Shown: positions 7,100-15,056 of the stretch, in pieces | Layout of the letters: every line of letters begins with the position of its first letter | Numbering within the stretch: position 1 is the stretch's first letter | Assembly: GCA_964632995.1 (NCBI GenBank) | Contig: CAZWDL010000092.1 | Location: forward strand, 1 to 30,519 | Direction of reading: 5' to 3' | From: CAZWDL01 sp964632995 | GTDB lineage: Bacteria; Bacteroidota; Bacteroidia; Chitinophagales; Saprospiraceae | Length of the DNA stretch: 30,519 bases | Program-made: the position numbers and the translations under genes | The notes under the pieces: generated by a model | The model's database searches: none | Seen by the model: only the letters and a program-made list of their open reading frames with translations | Told to the model about the DNA's origin: nothing

Positions 7100-7843
7100 A
7101 TGGATTTTAACATATTGTATCATTTTGGGCGCTACCTGATGATGATGAACGATGCCTTCTCCCGTCCGGAAAAAGTACGGATGTATTACAAGGAGATGAT
7201 GCGACAGATGAACGACATTGGAGTAGGTTCCCTCACTATCGTTGCCTTAATTTCCGTTTTCATCGGAGCAGTCACCGCTATTCAGTTCGCCTATCAGCTG
7301 GACAGCACCCTGGTTCCAATGTATTATATCGGTTATATCGTCCGTGACAGTACAATCATCGAACTGGCTCCTACGATTACCTGCCTGGTGCTGGCCGGCA
7401 AAGTGGGATCGAATATCGCCTCCGAAATCGGAGGAATGCGACAAAAGGAACACATCGACGCCATGGAGATCATGGGCATCAACACCGCCGCTTACCTGAT
7501 CACCCCGAAAGTACTGGCAGCCCTGGTCGTCATTCCGCTGCTGGTCGCCATCGCTGCTTTTGTCAGTGTGACAGGGGGTTATCTCGCAGTAGTACCCTCC
7601 GGGTTTTTGTCGGCCACGGATTATATTCAGGGAGCGCGATCCTTTTTTGAGCCGTACAATGTGACGATTATGTTTGTCAAATCGGTGGTCTTCGCCTTCC
7701 TGCTCACTACCGTTTCGGCCTATCAGGGATATTACGTGACAGGAGGAAGTGTTGAACTGGGAAAAGCGAGTACCAACGCCGTCGTCTTCAGTGATATCCT
7801 GATATTACTTTTCGACTACGTTATCGCGCTCGCTTTAACCTAA
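7100..7843 (+). CDS. mlaE: MlaE-type ABC lipid transporter permease
   Basis: A 247-residue inner-membrane permease of the MlaE/YrbE family, which moves phospholipid or related lipids between inner membrane and periplasm. Visible family marks are the IGAVTAIQFAYQL helix near residues 50-63, the region with two ELAP/ITCLVLAGKVGSNIASEIG blocks around 90-115, and REK-like RQKEHIDAMEIMGIN (about 114-128), the coupling segment that contacts the ATPase. Five to six hydrophobic helices are present. The mlaF-type ATPase gene follows after 40 bases, so they form one transcription unit. The usual third partner, an MCE-domain substrate-binding protein (MlaD), is not encoded next to them; a tRNA gene follows instead. 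Confidence 0.9.
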   Translation: MDFNILYHFGRYLMMMNDAFSRPEKVRMYYKEMMRQMNDIGVGSLTIVALISVFIGAVTAIQFAYQLDSTLVPMYYIGYIVRDSTIIELAPTITCLVLAGKVGSNIASEIGGMRQKEHIDAMEIMGINTAAYLITPKVLAALVVIPLLVAIAAFVSVTGGYLAVVPSGFLSATDYIQGARSFFEPYNVTIMFVKSVVFAFLLTTVSAYQGYYVTGGSVELGKASTNAVVFSDILILLFDYVIALALT

Positions 7844-7883
7844 ATGCCTTCCCGATTGTTAGCTTAAATGATTTTGAAATATC

Positions 7884-8654
7884 ATGATAAAAATTGTCAA
7901 CATATATAAATCCTTTGGAGATAATGAAGTGCTGAAAGGCATCACGACGGAGTTTTACAAAGGAAAAGTCAATCAGGTGATCGGCAGGAGCGGTTCGGGG
8001 AAATCGGTATTGCTCAAACTGATCGTAGGCCTGCTCAAACCTACCGAGGGGGAAATTTATTACGAAGATGTCAACTTCCTGGAACTCTCCGGCAAAGAGC
8101 TGCGTGCCCTCCGTATGAAAATCGGTATGCTGTTTCAGTCATCAGCGCTTTTCGACTCTATGACCGTAGAGCAAAATGTAAGCTTTCCGCTCGATATGTT
8201 CACCAATATGACCCACAAGGAAAAACTCAACCGGGTGAACTATTGCCTGGAGCGGGTCAATCTGGAAAAGGTGAATGCGAAATATCCTTCCGAAATCAGT
8301 GGGGGTATGCAAAAACGGGTCGGCATCGCCCGCGCGATCGTCCTGGAACCGGAATACCTCTTTTGCGATGAGCCCAACTCCGGGCTGGACCCCAAAACCG
8401 CGCTGACCATCGACGAACTGATCCGGGATATCACTGAGGAAAAGAACATTACGACTATCGTCAATACGCACGATATGAACTCGGTCATGGAACACGGCGA
8501 CAATATCGTGCTGCTGCACCACGGGCAGCTCGCCTGGCGCGGCCATCGCTCCGAGGTGCTGGCCAGCGACAACGAAGTGCTGCAACGCTTCATCTTTGCC
8601 TCTCCTTTTCTCGAGCGGCTGCGGAAAGCAGCGCTGCAACAGCAGAAAGGGTAA
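7884..8654 (+). CDS. mlaF: MlaF-type ABC transporter ATP-binding protein
   Basis: A 256-residue ABC ATPase. Walker A GRSGSGKS is at 34-41, the Q-loop in LFQSSALF near 84-91, the signature SGGMQKR at 139-145 and Walker B YLFCDEP at 158-164 with the catalytic Glu163. The switch His is in the THDMNSV segment near 196. The SGGMQKR variant of the signature and the SSALFDSMTV segment are characteristic of the MlaF subfamily that pairs with MlaE permeases. It supplies ATP hydrolysis for lipid transport across the envelope. It is co-directional with and 40 bases from the permease gene. It ends before tRNA-Leu, with no MlaD-like gene in between. Confidence 0.9.
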   Translation: MIKIVNIYKSFGDNEVLKGITTEFYKGKVNQVIGRSGSGKSVLLKLIVGLLKPTEGEIYYEDVNFLELSGKELRALRMKIGMLFQSSALFDSMTVEQNVSFPLDMFTNMTHKEKLNRVNYCLERVNLEKVNAKYPSEISGGMQKRVGIARAIVLEPEYLFCDEPNSGLDPKTALTIDELIRDITEEKNITTIVNTHDMNSVMEHGDNIVLLHHGQLAWRGHRSEVLASDNEVLQRFIFASPFLERLRKAALQQQKG

Positions 8655-8695
8655 CTCGGGAATGTCCGTATCGGCGAAAAAAATAACGCAGTCCT

Positions 8696-8727
8696 TTGTT
8701 ATTTTCCGTTAGTTTGATTTATCTTTG
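8696..8727 (+). promoter_or_regulatory. Promoter of the tRNA-Leu gene
   Basis: TTG at 8696-8698, a spacer of 21 bases, then TATCTTTG (8720-8727), a full match to the Bacteroidota -33/-7 promoter. Transcription would begin about 40 bases before the mature tRNA. This is the best promoter match in the window. Confidence 0.65.
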
Positions 8728-8774
8728 CAGAACTTTTTCAGGGCGGTTCTTGTATAAGAAACAGCCTTTACTAA

Positions 8775-8858
8775 GCCCAGATGGCGGAATTGGTAGACGC
8801 GCTACCTTGAGGGGGTAGTGTCCGAAAGGGCGTGCAGGTTCGACTCCTGTTCTGGGCA
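8775..8858 (+). tRNA. tRNA-Leu (anticodon GAG)
   Basis: An 84-base type II tRNA. The acceptor stem GCCCAGA (8775-8781) pairs perfectly with TCTGGGC (8851-8857). The anticodon stem CTACC/GGTAG encloses the loop TTGAGGG, giving anticodon GAG for CUC and CUU leucine codons. A long variable arm, as expected for tRNA-Leu, precedes the T arm GCAGG-TTCGACT-CCTGT. The discriminator is A at 8858; the CCA end is not encoded (ACA follows), so it must be added by nucleotidyltransferase. Confidence 0.97.
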
Positions 8859-8859
8859 C

Positions 8860-8900
8860 AAAAAAGGCCGATCGGTACTTCCGGCGGTCTTTTTCTTTTT
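8860..8900 (+). terminator. Probable terminator after tRNA-Leu
   Basis: Just past the tRNA, an A-rich stretch and GGCCG pair imperfectly with CGGCGGTC and the T-rich run TTTTTCTTTTT at 8890-8900. The stem contains mismatches, but the position and T-run fit an intrinsic terminator. Confidence 0.45.
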
Positions 8901-9022
8901 ATCTTCCTTTCGTTTTTAGGCAAATCGTAACTTTTTCCTTTCTTTTTTTGTTTTTTGTACAAATCAACAGCCAGCCCCGTCCATTTTACTTTCATGAATC
9001 ATTATTTTTTATCTTTACCACT

Positions 9023-9340
9023 ATGAACAGTAAAAACTCCGTACTCAACGAACAGGAATCCAAAAAACTGGAACGCATCGCCTTTATCCTGAAGACGGTG
9101 GCGCACCCGCTGCGTCTGGGGATTGTCCACCTGCTGGAGCAGCATCCACGGCTCTCGGTTAGTGAAATTTGCGAAATGTTGGGCAGCGAGCAGTCGCTAA
9201 CCTCCCACCACCTGCAAAATATGCGACTGAAAGGCATTCTCAGTGTAAAAAGGGAAGGCCGCAGTATGATGTATTCTCTTAAAGAGCGCGATGTATCCCT
9301 GATTATAGAGTGCCTGGAGAACTGTCAGTGTAATATGTAA
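9023..9340 (+). CDS. ArsR/SmtB-family transcriptional repressor with C-terminal cysteines
   Basis: A 105-residue winged-helix regulator of the ArsR family. The recognition region is SVSEICEMLGSEQSLTSHHL (about 45-64), followed by the wing around GILSVKREGRSMMYSL. Such repressors leave DNA when they bind metal or when cysteines are oxidised or persulfidated. Cys50 lies in the helix that carries ELCVC in ArsR itself, and Cys97, Cys101 and Cys103 cluster at the C-terminus; there is no full ArsR or SmtB metal site, so the inducer is open. The frame is open from 8948, but the ATG at 9023 fits the family N-terminus. A TATCTTTA box ends only six bases upstream, suggesting a very short leader. A strong terminator separates it from the rhodanese-like gene. 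Confidence 0.85.
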   Translation: MNSKNSVLNEQESKKLERIAFILKTVAHPLRLGIVHLLEQHPRLSVSEICEMLGSEQSLTSHHLQNMRLKGILSVKREGRSMMYSLKERDVSLIIECLENCQCNM

Positions 9341-9352
9341 ATTGAATGAATC

Positions 9353-9376
9353 AGCACTGTTCGCAGTGCTTTTTTA
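9353..9376 (+). terminator. Intrinsic terminator after the ArsR gene
   Basis: A perfect 7-bp stem AGCACTG/CAGTGCT with a TTCG tetraloop (9353-9370), followed by a run of six T. It begins 13 bases after the stop codon. This is a textbook hairpin and should isolate the regulator from downstream genes. Confidence 0.85.
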
Positions 9377-9470
9377 TATGATATACATATGAAAAAAACA
9401 ACCTATTTTCAATTAAAAAGCTGCGATCTTTTTGCCGGAATTCGGTAATTTCACCTCGGAATTTGGCTTC

Positions 9471-9797
9471 ATGAATCATTGTCGAAAGCTCTCTCCTGAA
9501 TTGTTTATGGCTGAACTCGCGCTGACTGCGGAAGCGGTACTGGTCGATGTACGCACCGAAGAAGAGCTTCACGATGATCCCGCTATACCGGGAGCGATCC
9601 ACCGGGACTTTCTTCAGTCCTCCTTTGAAAACTGGCTGGAAGAAATCGATGAACATCAAGCCTATTTCCTTTACGATCAAAGTGGAAAACGCGGGCGGAT
9701 GGCCTGCGAGATGATGGCAGAAAGAGGATTCCTCCATGCCGGCTTCCTGGAAGGAGGAAAAAATGCCTGGAATCCTGTTTTTAAGAGCGAATCGTAA
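9471..9797 (+). CDS. Rhodanese-like domain protein lacking the catalytic cysteine
   Basis: A 108-residue single rhodanese domain. The DVR motif (VLVDVRTEEEL, 23-33), the PGAIH strand (40-44) and the final GFLEGGKNAW helix region are all in place. In active sulfurtransferases the loop reads Y-C-x-S-G-x-R-S; here it is YDQSGKRG (68-75), with Asp69 in place of the Cys that carries persulfide. The only cysteines are Cys4 and Cys79, neither at the active site. It is therefore probably not a sulfurtransferase and may bind or regulate instead. The ATG at 9471 is preferred to an upstream TTG at 9432. The DUF983 gene follows 42 bases later on the same strand, so co-transcription is likely. Confidence 0.8.
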   Translation: MNHCRKLSPELFMAELALTAEAVLVDVRTEEELHDDPAIPGAIHRDFLQSSFENWLEEIDEHQAYFLYDQSGKRGRMACEMMAERGFLHAGFLEGGKNAWNPVFKSES

Positions 9798-9839
9798 TGA
9801 TCTGGTTTAACCCGGATTATTCATTCAAAGGAATTAGCA

Positions 9840-10259
9840 ATGGATATATCAAAAAAAGGTTCTAAGTTGTATAGCATTCTCAATTTCAAGTGCCCGAAAT
9901 GTCATGAAGGGGATTTGTATGAAACCCCGACTTTCTCTTTCAAACAACCTTTTGATATGCCGGACCACTGCAGCTACTGCGGGCAGAGCTATATGCCGGA
10001 ACCCGGCTTTTATTACGGCGCAATGTTCGTCTCTTACATCTTCACCGGATGGTTCTGCATTCTCTTTGTCATGTTCTTTCATTGGGTACTCGACTGGAGC
10101 ATCGCGGCTTCCTTTGCTTTGCTGATTGCCGTATGCGCCATCTTTTTCGTCTACATCTTCCGCCTGGCCCGGGCCATCTGGATCAATATCACGGTGAAAT
10201 ATGACCCTGGCCTCAGCCGCCTGGCACAAAAGCGCAAGGAAACCCAGGCGCAGGAGTAG
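9840..10259 (+). CDS. DUF983 zinc-ribbon membrane protein
   Basis: A 139-residue DUF983 protein. Cys18/Cys21 (CPKC) and Cys44/Cys47 (CSYC) form a putative zinc ribbon, followed by the family block PEPGFYYGAMFVSY and two hydrophobic segments (about 61-82 and 87-110). The C-terminus is short and basic. DUF983 proteins are widespread in Bacteroidota and Alphaproteobacteria, and their function is unknown; some lie near cytochrome oxidase genes. Here it follows the rhodanese-like gene closely and precedes the Crp/Fnr gene by 60 bases. The family call is secure, the role unknown. Confidence 0.85.
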   Translation: MDISKKGSKLYSILNFKCPKCHEGDLYETPTFSFKQPFDMPDHCSYCGQSYMPEPGFYYGAMFVSYIFTGWFCILFVMFFHWVLDWSIAASFALLIAVCAIFFVYIFRLARAIWINITVKYDPGLSRLAQKRKETQAQE

Positions 10260-10319
10260 GCCGAAGCCGTCAAAATTGATTTTTTATTGAGCCATCTAAC
10301 TAACCTCTAGAAGTAAAAT

Positions 10320-10958
10320 ATGAATCAGGAAATTCTTCATCTAGTCAGAAAACACTACCCGCAGATTGCCGAGAAAGCGCTGCAGGAGGAAATCGCCGAA
10401 GTAGGGCACATCAGGACTCATAAGGGCGGAGAAGTACTCATGGAAGCCGGTAGTTACATCAAAATCATGCCGTTGATCATAGAAGGAACGATCAAGGTGT
10501 CACGGGAAGACGAGGAGGGCAACGAACTCTTTCTCTATTTTCTTCGCCCCGGCGAAACCTGCTCGATGACCTTCACCTGCTGTATGATGAACAAAAAGAG
10601 TGAAATCCGGACAGTAGCGGAGGAGGATACGGTCATGATCGCTATTCCCATCCGCTATATGGATGAATGGATGAGCCGCTACCAAAGCTGGGAGAACTTT
10701 GTCATGCTTACTTATGACAACCGGCTTCTGGAAATGGTAAAAACTATCGACAGTATTGCCTTCAAAAAGATGGACGAGCGTTTGCTGGAGTACCTGGAAG
10801 AGAAAGCCGAAGCGACGGGAGATTCCGTTATCAATACTACGCATCAGCAAATCGCCTTCGACCTCAATGCCTCCCGGGAAGCGGTCTCCCGCCTCCTGAA
10901 GCAATTGGAAAAGGAAGACGTGGTTGAATTGGGACGCAACCGCATTAAACTCATGTGA
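10320..10958 (+). CDS. Crp/Fnr-family transcriptional regulator
   Basis: A 212-residue regulator with an N-terminal cyclic-nucleotide-binding-like beta barrel (about 20-130), a dimerisation helix and a C-terminal winged helix. The helix-turn-helix is near 181-200 (HQQIAFDLNASREAVSRLL). The barrel has the segment GETCSMTFTCCMMNKKSEI, seen in a common Bacteroidota subgroup; its cysteines are not in the Fnr iron-sulfur arrangement and the Crp cAMP phosphate cassette is not evident, so the ligand is unknown. Its place shortly before the cytochrome bd genes makes it a candidate regulator of respiration, but no operator was identified to confirm this. Confidence 0.88.
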   Translation: MNQEILHLVRKHYPQIAEKALQEEIAEVGHIRTHKGGEVLMEAGSYIKIMPLIIEGTIKVSREDEEGNELFLYFLRPGETCSMTFTCCMMNKKSEIRTVAEEDTVMIAIPIRYMDEWMSRYQSWENFVMLTYDNRLLEMVKTIDSIAFKKMDERLLEYLEEKAEATGDSVINTTHQQIAFDLNASREAVSRLLKQLEKEDVVELGRNRIKLM

Positions 10959-10992
10959 TCCGTTTTCTACCGAGGAAACAGTGCTATATCAG

Positions 10993-11021
10993 TTGAACAA
11001 AGTTAAAGCAGATTACTTTTA
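10993..11021 (+). promoter_or_regulatory. Possible promoter upstream of the small membrane protein and cyd genes
   Basis: TTG at 10993-10995, an 18-base spacer and TACTTTTA at 11014-11021, one mismatch from TAnnTTTG and slightly short in spacing. It would give a leader of about 80 bases before the ATG at 11108. Confidence 0.35.
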
Positions 11022-11107
11022 TACTCGATGAAAATTGATTGGAGAAAATGCTCAAATCATTTCACCGTCAGTAGAATATAACTACAGTTTTTCATTAAAG
11101 GACCGAT

Positions 11108-11509
11108 ATGGCTATTCGCAACCTGGATCAGGTATTACAATCGTTGGAAGATGACGCCGGGGACGAACTGGAGTTACTCGAATCAACCGGTCCGGAGTAT
11201 TTCAGTACGCCCGAATTGTGGAAACTGCGCGGAAAGTGGGAAGTCAAAAACCGTTTGTTCCGCGACTTCCAGAACTTCCTGATGCGCTTAGCCGCTTTCT
11301 CCCCCGTCTGGATCGCCGGCTGGGGGCTTTGCTCGCTCGTCGGGTGGTCCTATTTCAGTCTGCTTTTTCTGTTTATGTTTCCAGTTTCCTTTATCGTCTT
11401 TTTCGCCGGCTTATACTACCTTCGACGCGTTTTTAAAGGCAAAGGTCATCTCGACACTGTCGGAGAGATGATTGTCCGGGAACTGCGAAAGCGCGCCGGC
11501 CAGGCGTAA
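11108..11509 (+). CDS. Small two-helix membrane protein of unknown function, upstream of cydA
   Basis: A 133-residue protein I do not recognise. It has an acidic N-terminus (about 8-30), a charged amphipathic stretch (LRGKWEVKNRLFRDF), two adjacent hydrophobic segments (about 63-83 and 85-107) and a basic C-terminal tail. This arrangement suggests a cytoplasm-facing hairpin membrane protein. It lies 76 bases before cydA in the same direction with no terminator visible between, and behind a possible promoter, so it may be the first gene of the cytochrome bd operon. A role as assembly or accessory factor for the oxidase is conceivable, but nothing in its sequence shows that. Confidence 0.65.
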   Translation: MAIRNLDQVLQSLEDDAGDELELLESTGPEYFSTPELWKLRGKWEVKNRLFRDFQNFLMRLAAFSPVWIAGWGLCSLVGWSYFSLLFLFMFPVSFIVFFAGLYYLRRVFKGKGHLDTVGEMIVRELRKRAGQA

Positions 11510-11585
11510 GACCGAGAAAAAGATTCAAATCTGCCCTACTTTTAAGCATAACAACTTGTTTTAAGCGACGTAAAAAACAAGAATC

Positions 11586-12974
11586 ATGGATGTTGAGATA
11601 CTTTCACGTATTCAATTTGCCTTTACCGTTGCCTTCCACTACATCTATCCGCCACTGAGTATCGGGTTGGGCCTGATCATGGTGTTTATGGAGGGGCAGT
11701 ACCTGCGTACCGGTGACAAGAGGTACGAACAGTTGGCGCGTTTCTGGACCAAGATCTTTGCGCTCACTTTTGGTATAGGCGTAGCGACCGGTATTGTCAT
11801 GGAATTCGAATTCGGCACCAACTGGGCGACGTATTCGCGTTATGTGGGTGATGTATTCGGCAGCGCCCTGGCGGCAGAAGGTATCTTCGCCTTTGCACTG
11901 GAGAGTGGTTTTCTGGGCATTTTGCTGTTCGGATGGAACCGGGTGAGCTCCCGGGTCCACTTTATTGCTACCGTGGGCGTGTGGCTGGGCTCGATGTTTT
12001 CCGCCGTCTGGATTGTGGTGGCTAACTCCTGGCAACAGACGCCAGCCGGCTTCCACGTTGTCGGGGAAGGCATGAATGCCCGGGCGGAAATCACCGATTT
12101 CTGGGCCATGGTATTCAACCCTTCCAGTGTCGACCGACTGCTACACGTATGGATCGGCGCTTTCCTGGCCGGTGCCTTCCTGGTGATGAGCGTCCACGCC
12201 TGGTATCTGCTCAAAAACAAGCACGTAGAATTGTCGAAGCGGGCTTTTAAAATTGCACTGGTCGTTGCCACCGTTTCCGCCCTGGGCCAGCTGCTGACCG
12301 GCCACGATTCGGCCAGTGGTGTTGCCGAGAACCAGCCCGCCAAGCTGGCCGCCATGGAGGGACACTTCGACAGCCTCGCCGTCGCCCCGGCCTATATTTT
12401 CGGCTGGGTGGATAAAGAATCCCAAAAGGTTACCGGCATAGGTATCCCCGGTGGACTGAGTTATCTCATTTACGGTGACACCCAGGAACCCGTAAAGGGG
12501 CTTAACTATTTTCCGAAAGACGAACGCCCCGGCGCCCTGAACGCTATTTTTCAGTTTTACCATCTCATGGTGGCGATCGGGATGTTTCTCATTGCGCTTA
12601 CGCTGTACGCTTCCTTTATGTGGTGGCGCGGCAAGTTGTTCGATAAGCGCTGGCTGCTGTGGGTCTTTGTCGTCGCCGTTTTATTACCCAATATTGCCAA
12701 CCAGATTGGCTGGTATACGGCCGAAATGGGCCGGCAACCCTGGGTAGTGTACGGTTTGCTGCGCACCTCCGACGCCCTGTCATCTACGGTGACCGCCAAT
12801 CAGGTGCTCTTCTCCCTGATCATGTTTACCGTTATCTATACCCTGCTCTTCGCGCTGTTCATCTATCTGCTCAATAAAAAAATTCAGGCCGGGCCGGAAG
12901 GGGGTAAAGACATTCAGCACAGCTCTCTTCATGAGGATATGGCGGATGTAGTTGGCAGACGGAAAAAGGAGTGA
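11586..12974 (+). CDS. cydA: Cytochrome bd quinol oxidase subunit I
   Basis: A 462-residue subunit I, which carries haems b558, b595 and d and oxidises quinol while reducing oxygen to water in the inner membrane. Key residues seen: His18 (axial ligand, E. coli His19), Glu99 and Glu107 of the haem d/b595 site, His187 (E. coli His186), Lys253 and Glu258 of the quinol site (E. coli 252, 257), Met328 (E. coli Met393) and the GRQPWVVYG signature at 382-390. The Q loop is short, as in cyanide-insensitive CIO/short-Q-loop oxidases, which explains the length compared with about 520 in E. coli. cydB follows after 76 bases. Cytochrome bd is known for high oxygen affinity and resistance to sulfide. Confidence 0.97.
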   Translation: MDVEILSRIQFAFTVAFHYIYPPLSIGLGLIMVFMEGQYLRTGDKRYEQLARFWTKIFALTFGIGVATGIVMEFEFGTNWATYSRYVGDVFGSALAAEGIFAFALESGFLGILLFGWNRVSSRVHFIATVGVWLGSMFSAVWIVVANSWQQTPAGFHVVGEGMNARAEITDFWAMVFNPSSVDRLLHVWIGAFLAGAFLVMSVHAWYLLKNKHVELSKRAFKIALVVATVSALGQLLTGHDSASGVAENQPAKLAAMEGHFDSLAVAPAYIFGWVDKESQKVTGIGIPGGLSYLIYGDTQEPVKGLNYFPKDERPGALNAIFQFYHLMVAIGMFLIALTLYASFMWWRGKLFDKRWLLWVFVVAVLLPNIANQIGWYTAEMGRQPWVVYGLLRTSDALSSTVTANQVLFSLIMFTVIYTLLFALFIYLLNKKIQAGPEGGKDIQHSSLHEDMADVVGRRKKE

Positions 12975-13050
12975 GGCATTTGAATGCCCCGGCACCCTCT
13001 TCCCCGGATCGGGTTGAGGTGATTGAGTTTCTGAATAAATCAACCAGCAT

Positions 13051-14085
13051 ATGGAAACTATTTTAGGATTTGATTATCCCACGCTTTGGTTTTTGGTTGT
13101 CGGTGGCCTGTTTAGCGGTTACGCTATTCTCGACGGTTTTGACCTCGGGGCCGGCGCCTGGCACCTGTTTTTACGCAAGGAAAAAAGCCGGCGCATTGCG
13201 CTCAACGCTATCGGGCCGGTATGGGACGGCAATGAAGTATGGCTGGTGATCGGCGGCGGGGCGCTTTTTGCGGGCTTCCCCGTTGTATACGCTTCGGTAT
13301 TGTCGGCTATGTATATTCCTTTTATGCTCTTCCTTTTCTTCCTCATCTTCCGGGCAGTAGCCATCGAATTTCGCAGCAAAGAACCTATGAAATGGTGGCG
13401 GCAAACCTGGGACGTCATGTACAGCATTTCGAGCACTATGCTGGCCTTTTTGCTGGGCGTTGTGCTGGGAAACGTCCTGCAAGGCATGGACCTGAACGAA
13501 AATTTTGAATACCAGGGCAACTGGATCTCCTTCCTCAATCCCTACGCTGTCGTGGTAGGCCTCACCACACTGACCCTGTTTATGATGCACGGCGCTATCT
13601 ATCTGACCCTCAAAACGGAGGGGCGTCTGTTTGCCAAGGTAAACCTGCTCCTGCGCCGGGCCATCATCGCCTTTGTTATCATTTTCGGCCTGCTGACCCT
13701 CTATACGCTGATCTACATCCCTCATCTCAGCGATCGCTTTAAAGAATCGCCATGGCTTTTTGCCGTGCCGGCCCTGGCTTTCCTCAGTATCGCTAATATC
13801 CCCCGGCTGGTGTCCAGAAAACGCTACCGCCGGGCTTTCATTTTTTCATCCGTCACCGTCGCCATGCTGCTGATGCTGGTAGCTATCGAACTCTACCCCG
13901 TATTGGTTTTCTCAACTGGCGACCCCGCCAACAACATCACCATCTACAATGCAGCCTCTTCCCAGAAATCGCTGGGGATCATGCTGTTGTTCGCCGCTAT
14001 CGGCACCCCGCTGGTGCTCAGTTATACCGCTTTTGTCTTTTACACTTTTCGCGGTAAGGTGGAGCTGGATGAGACGAGTTACTAA
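13051..14085 (+). CDS. cydB: Cytochrome bd quinol oxidase subunit II
   Basis: A 344-residue partner of CydA with eight or more hydrophobic helices. The family marks GYAILDGFDLGAG (about 24-36) and GPVWDGNEVWL (about 55-65) near the N-terminus are clear. The subunit stabilises the haem-bearing subunit and completes the oxidase complex. It is co-directional with cydA; the 76-base gap contains a small GGCATT/AATGCC inverted repeat right after the cydA stop but no T-run, so read-through is expected. No cydX-sized gene or cydDC exporter genes are seen nearby. About 150 bases separate it from the serine acetyltransferase gene. Confidence 0.97.
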   Translation: METILGFDYPTLWFLVVGGLFSGYAILDGFDLGAGAWHLFLRKEKSRRIALNAIGPVWDGNEVWLVIGGGALFAGFPVVYASVLSAMYIPFMLFLFFLIFRAVAIEFRSKEPMKWWRQTWDVMYSISSTMLAFLLGVVLGNVLQGMDLNENFEYQGNWISFLNPYAVVVGLTTLTLFMMHGAIYLTLKTEGRLFAKVNLLLRRAIIAFVIIFGLLTLYTLIYIPHLSDRFKESPWLFAVPALAFLSIANIPRLVSRKRYRRAFIFSSVTVAMLLMLVAIELYPVLVFSTGDPANNITIYNAASSQKSLGIMLLFAAIGTPLVLSYTAFVFYTFRGKVELDETSY

Positions 14086-14237
14086 TACCTATTCCCCAAC
14101 CCAAAACTGTAACCTTACGGCCATCTCGGTGACTATCCGGATTTGCGATTGCAACAATTCTCGTATTTTAATTGTATGAGCGAGAAATGATATGCATATT
14201 GGGTAATATGTTCATATTAATCTAACGCCGGCAAATA

Positions 14238-15056
14238 ATGAAGGAAGCATTTATCAAAAATCTGTATCAGGCACACCGTGAGACGCCTCATATTCCCTCG
14301 CCCTCTCTGGTTTGTAATTGGCTGAATCACCTGCTGGAACTGCTGTTTCCGGAGTTTTCGGATCACCGGTATCAAAACCTCAGAGAGTTTGAACATCACT
14401 TTCAAAGCACGCAGCTGGAGCTCGTGCAAATCCTGGATTTACTGGACGACGATCTCAGCGAGGACGCCGAAACCCTGGAGCAACGCTTTTCAGCGCAGCT
14501 GTCGCAAGTGCGGGAGCTGTTGATAAAAGATGCACAGGCCATCCTAAAGGGTGACCCGGCGGCGTCCAACTTTACAGAAGTGATTCGCACCTATCCGGGA
14601 TTTTATGCCATTGCGGTATATCGCCTGGCTCATGAGTTCATCAAATTAAATATTCCACTCATCCCCCGCGTTCTCACCGAACATGCACACGGGAAAACCG
14701 GAATCGACATCCATCCGGCAGCTCGTATCGGCGAGCATTTCTGTATTGACCACGGCACTGGCATCGTCATCGGCGAAACCGTGGAGATCGGAAATCACGT
14801 CAAACTTTATCAAGGCGTTACACTGGGTGCGCTGAGCGTGAAAAAGGAAATGGCCCAAACCAAACGCCATCCTACCATTCAGGACCGCGTTGTCATCTAT
14901 GCCAATGCTACCATTCTCGGCGGCGAAACGGTTATTGGCCACGACTCCATCATCGGGGGTAGCGTTTGGCTCACCAAAAGCGTTGCCCCACATTGCCGGA
15001 TATACTACCAGGGGTATTCCCGGCAGCGCACTGAAACAGAAGAAGTGGAAGGTTGA
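14238..15056 (+). CDS. Serine O-acetyltransferase (EpsC/CysE type)
   Basis: A 272-residue enzyme that acetylates L-serine with acetyl-CoA, the first step of cysteine synthesis. The N-terminal helical domain (about 1-140) is followed by a left-handed beta-helix built from hexapeptide repeats: GIDIHPAARIG (about 155-165), the catalytic HGTGIVIGE segment (about 172-180) and the LYQGVTLGA turn (about 191-199). Length and the longer N-terminus match the EpsC form common in Bacteroidota. The product O-acetylserine is used by cysteine synthase, for which a gene lies 3 kb downstream. The C-terminal tail, which in CysE docks into the synthase, ends in EEVEG here rather than the classic terminal Ile, so complex formation is doubtful. 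Confidence 0.92.
   Translation: MKEAFIKNLYQAHRETPHIPSPSLVCNWLNHLLELLFPEFSDHRYQNLREFEHHFQSTQLELVQILDLLDDDLSEDAETLEQRFSAQLSQVRELLIKDAQAILKGDPAASNFTEVIRTYPGFYAIAVYRLAHEFIKLNIPLIPRVLTEHAHGKTGIDIHPAARIGEHFCIDHGTGIVIGETVEIGNHVKLYQGVTLGALSVKKEMAQTKRHPTIQDRVVIYANATILGGETVIGHDSIIGGSVWLTKSVAPHCRIYYQGYSRQRTETEEVEG

Noticed and set aside
9023..9797. ArsR and rhodanese-like genes as one operon
   Set aside because: A strong terminator with TTCG loop lies between them at 9353-9376, so they are probably separate transcripts, though regulation in trans is possible.
10993..11006. TTGAACAAAGTTAA as an Fnr-like site before the cyd genes
   Set aside because: It departs from TTGAT-N4-ATCAA at several positions and its halves are not symmetric.
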